This document shows, in pieces, positions 19,736-22,064 of a DNA stretch of 22,064 bases (position 1 is its first letter; the number at the start of each line of letters is the position of its first letter). Origin of the DNA: Longimonas sp040409695 (GTDB taxonomy: Bacteria; Bacteroidota; Rhodothermia; Rhodothermales; Salinibacteraceae); NCBI RefSeq assembly GCF_040409695.1, contig NZ_JARWGJ010000195.1, positions 1 through 22,064 of the forward strand, in the 5' to 3' direction. The position numbers were made by a program, and so were the translations under genes. The notes below the pieces were generated by a model that saw nothing but the letters and a program-made list of their open reading frames with translations, made no database searches and was not told the origin of the DNA.

Positions 19736-21895
19736 TTAAAAAGGGAGCCCATCTTTGGTACTGGAGGGAGAGGAGTCGGAGCGTTCCGCATCGGAGTGTT
19801 CCGCATCGGAGCGTTCCGCATCGGTGGGGGGAGCCTCTCGCGATGAATCTGCTTCGGGCAGGGATGCGGGGCCGGCGTCCTCAGATTCGGTTAGCTGTTT
19901 CTGGGACGGCCCCTCGACCAGCTCCACCGGCTCTAACACCGACGGCGGTACGTCTTCTATGAACCGACTGGGCGACGCCATCGTGTCGCCGTAGAACCGC
20001 TGCGTTTGTAGCATCGGATACGAGATAAAGAGGTTTTCCTCGGCGCGGGTTACCGCCACGTAGAGGAGACGAAGCTCCTCATCGAGTCCCCCCGGCTCGT
20101 TGAGTGCGTACTGTGAGGGCAGCGTGCCATCGACCGCATGAATCAGAAATACGGTGTGGAATTCCAGTCCCTTTGCGGAGTGAATGGTCGAAAGCACCAG
20201 CGGCGGCTCATCGTCATCGGTTCCCTCCTGATCGAGCGCCGAGAGCTCGATCGGGTCGAGAGTAAGGTCGGCCAGAAAGCGCTGACGGCTCTCGTATCCA
20301 GCTGCCAGATGGCCCAGCTGCTCCAGGTCAGACGCACGCTTCGGGTAGTCGTCGGGGTAGGCATCTTCGAAAAGCGGCGTGTAGTAGGTAAGTACCGCGT
20401 CAACCTGTTCAGAGAGCGGCGCCTCATCGGGGCGAATGCTTCGCAGGGTGTTCAGAAGGCGCGTGAGCGTATCGAGATACCGCTGTGCGAACGGCCCCTG
20501 CTCATCCACGACAAACGGCTCCCGATCGCCCTCGGTGAGCCAGTCGATGAGCGACTGTGCCGTTTTAGGACCGATGCCGTGAATCAGCTTCAAGATCCGG
20601 TTCCAGGCCGCAGCATCGTCTGGATTTTCTGCCACGCGTAGATGTGCAAGCACGTCTTTGATGTGTGCTGCTTCGTTCAGTTTGGTGCCCCCGTACTTCA
20701 CATACGGAATGTTGCGGCGGTTCAGCTCAATCTCTACGTCGTATGCGTTGTGACTGCTTCGGAAGAGCACAGCCTGATCGCTCAGTGGCACGCCTTGCTC
20801 GCGCAGCTGTGCTATCATCTGCCCCACGAACTGCGCTTCCATCGACGTGTCGGCCGCCGGCACAACGGCGGGTAGCTCCCCCTCGGTCTTGTCGGAGAAG
20901 AGCGTCTTGTCATACGAACGGTCGGCGCTCTCGATCAGATGATTGGCGAACTCCAGGATGGGCTGTGTGGAGCGGTAGTTTTGCTCCAGCTTGAGCACGC
21001 GCGCCTCCTCATAGAGCTTGGGGAAGCGGAAGATGTTGCGGAAGTCGGCGCCCCGAAAGCGGTAGATGCTCTGTGCATCGTCTCCCACGGCGGTAACGTT
21101 GCCGTGGACCGAAGTGAACTGCCGCACGAGCTTGGCCTGAAGCGCGTTGGTGTCCTGGTACTCATCGACCAGCACATGGCGGCAGCGAGACGCCACCTGC
21201 TGGCGCAGGTCGTCGTGCATGGCGAGCATCTCGTGGGTGCGACGCAGGAGGTCGTCGAAGTCGAGCATGTGATGCTCCGCCTTGTAGGTGCGGTACGTCT
21301 CCTGCAGCTTGCGCAGATCGTCGTGCAGATGCGTAAACTGCGGATACTTTGCCTCAAGCACCGAGGCGAGCGAGCGGTCGCGATTCACGGTAGCCGAGAA
21401 CATTGACTGCAGAGCGCGCTTGCTCGGAAAACGGTCGTCGCGCTCGGTGTATCCGCCCCGGGTACGGAGCATCGACAGCACATCGGCGGCATCCGACGCA
21501 TCCAGAATGGTAAACGTTTTCGCGAGGTTGATAGCAGGCGCGTGGCGACGCAGCAGCTGTACACAGAAGCTGTGGAAGGTGCCGCCCTGCACGCGTTGGC
21601 ATCGACCGTCGAGCAGCGAGGCCGCACGGGCCATCATATCGCGTGCTGCGCGGCGCGTAAAGGTGAGAAGCACAATGGAACGTGGGTCGAGTCCCGTTTC
21701 GACCAGGTACGAAAGCCGGTACACGAGCGTGCGCGTCTTGCCCGTACCTGCCCCCGCAATAATCAGAAGAGCTCCGGGATCGGCCGTAGCCGCTGCGTAC
21801 TGCTGGTCGTTGAGTTCAGCGCGATAGTCAACCGTAAGCTGGTCGGGCGCAGGTGTATCGGAGCGGTCGGACTGTAAGACAATGCGGCGGGCCAT
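19736..21895 (-). CDS. uvrD: UvrD/PcrA-type ATP-dependent DNA helicase with SSB-like tail
   Basis: This is a superfamily 1A 3'-to-5' DNA helicase acting in repair or replication-fork rescue. The 719-residue protein shows the Q-motif LNDQQYAA (28-35), Walker A AGAGTGKT (47-54), the TFTRRAARDM motif (78-88), Walker B VDEYQDTNALQ (243-253), GDDAQSIYRFRGA (271-283), STIHSAKGLEF and LLYVAVTRAEENL in the C-terminal half. The final 51 residues (669-719) are low complexity, rich in Ser, Asp, Glu, Ala and Pro, include the repeat DAERS/DAEHS/DAERS, and end Lys-Asp-Gly-Leu-Pro-Phe. The usual C-terminal Tudor-like domain of PcrA/UvrD seems absent. The Leu-Pro-Phe terminus resembles the tip of SSB that recruits partners. 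ATG 21895 gives a polar lead of about 25 residues. The call as UvrD/PcrA rather than Rep is by overall fit. Confidence 0.9.
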   Translation of the reverse strand: MARRIVLQSDRSDTPAPDQLTVDYRAELNDQQYAAATADPGALLIIAGAGTGKTRTLVYRLSYLVETGLDPRSIVLLTFTRRAARDMMARAASLLDGRCQRVQGGTFHSFCVQLLRRHAPAINLAKTFTILDASDAADVLSMLRTRGGYTERDDRFPSKRALQSMFSATVNRDRSLASVLEAKYPQFTHLHDDLRKLQETYRTYKAEHHMLDFDDLLRRTHEMLAMHDDLRQQVASRCRHVLVDEYQDTNALQAKLVRQFTSVHGNVTAVGDDAQSIYRFRGADFRNIFRFPKLYEEARVLKLEQNYRSTQPILEFANHLIESADRSYDKTLFSDKTEGELPAVVPAADTSMEAQFVGQMIAQLREQGVPLSDQAVLFRSSHNAYDVEIELNRRNIPYVKYGGTKLNEAAHIKDVLAHLRVAENPDDAAAWNRILKLIHGIGPKTAQSLIDWLTEGDREPFVVDEQGPFAQRYLDTLTRLLNTLRSIRPDEAPLSEQVDAVLTYYTPLFEDAYPDDYPKRASDLEQLGHLAAGYESRQRFLADLTLDPIELSALDQEGTDDDEPPLVLSTIHSAKGLEFHTVFLIHAVDGTLPSQYALNEPGGLDEELRLLYVAVTRAEENLFISYPMLQTQRFYGDTMASPSRFIEDVPPSVLEPVELVEGPSQKQLTESEDAGPASLPEADSSREAPPTDAERSDAEHSDAERSDSSPSSTKDGLPF
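19778..19822. repeat. Three 15-bp tandem repeats in the helicase tail
   Basis: GGAGCGTTCCGCATC (19778-19792), its variant with one T (19793-19807) and an exact copy (19808-19822) lie head to tail within the uvrD coding strand, encoding DAERS/DAEHS/DAERS. The unit is a multiple of three, so copy-number change would keep the frame and the terminal Leu-Pro-Phe. Confidence 0.85.
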
Positions 21896-22064
21896 AGAGT
21901 GGCAAGAACCCTGGGAGCGAGAATAAGAAGCTGCGCAACACGCAATGCAGCCAGTGGTATGAGGAATGCAGCGTTGTTAAAAATAACTTCGACCTGCACA
22001 GAGGTGATCCCACAGTTATCTCACGTGCGCAGCAGTGCCTGTGCTTGCACGCCGCTTGTACACA
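21896..22064. other. Region upstream of uvrD to the window end
   Basis: No gene is recognised. The only structures seen are GTTA-AAAA-TAAC (21976-21987), an A/T-rich palindrome about 81-92 nt before the uvrD start, and a loose CGTGC/GCACG pair further out (22024-22052). The palindrome might be part of the uvrD promoter or an operator. The terminal 60 bases look like a spacer. Confidence 0.35.

Noticed and set aside
21994..22040. Possible DnaA box or LexA site upstream of uvrD
   Set aside because: The TTATCTCAC and CTGTG-type sequences depart too far from the known consensus sites and are not clustered.
1..22064. Defence island, phage, CRISPR, transposon or RNA gene
   Set aside because: No characteristic protein family, repeat array, terminal inverted repeat or tRNA/rRNA pattern was seen on either strand.

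Overview
The window is an ordinary chromosomal stretch of a GC-rich bacterium, most likely a member of the Rhodothermota/Bacteroidota side of the tree (Salinibacter-like). The reasons are a bacillithiol pathway deacetylase, an efp-accB-accC gene order, start codons that lack Shine-Dalgarno sequences and instead follow pyrimidine-rich leaders, a lipoprotein with an acidic segment after the lipidated cysteine, and acidic proteins that would suit a moderate halophile. The assignment is inference from gene content. No rRNA, tRNA, CRISPR array, insertion sequence, integrase or phage gene was seen.

Layout. Positions 145-7916 hold seven plus-strand genes: bshB1 (bacillithiol), efp (translation), accB and accC (first step of fatty acid synthesis), gcvH (glycine cleavage), guaA (GMP synthesis) and a secreted TPR/periplasmic-binding-fold protein. 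Next come three minus-strand genes (7979-11641): a queuosine-precursor-type transporter (yhhQ), an SDR epimerase/reductase and a 23S rRNA uracil methyltransferase (rlmD-like). A lipoprotein (plus) converges on an orphan OmpR-type response regulator (minus). A small PspB-sized membrane protein (plus) then converges on a ComEA-like helix-hairpin-helix protein (minus). recO (plus) converges on rpiA (minus). The remainder, read leftward from the window end, is a minus-strand series: uvrD-type helicase, GNAT acetyltransferase, two paralogous MacB/FtsX-type ABC permeases and rpiA.

Most genes are housekeeping and no clear undescribed multi-gene system is visible. The most interesting signals are small. 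(1) An identical 11-mer lies exactly 26 nt before the starts of accC and gcvH, with a TTT core at the same place before efp, accB and guaA. (2) The UvrD-type helicase ends in a low-complexity, serine/aspartate/glutamate-rich tail tipped Leu-Pro-Phe, like the protein-binding tip of SSB. (3) A consensus-like promoter upstream of efp is surrounded by repeats that could form mutually exclusive hairpins. (4) A 19-nt near-identical element lies upstream of both efp and the lipoprotein gene. (5) Two permeases have no ATPase beside them. (6) Short 11-15 bp tandem duplications occur repeatedly in spacers and gene ends, one spanning a stop codon.
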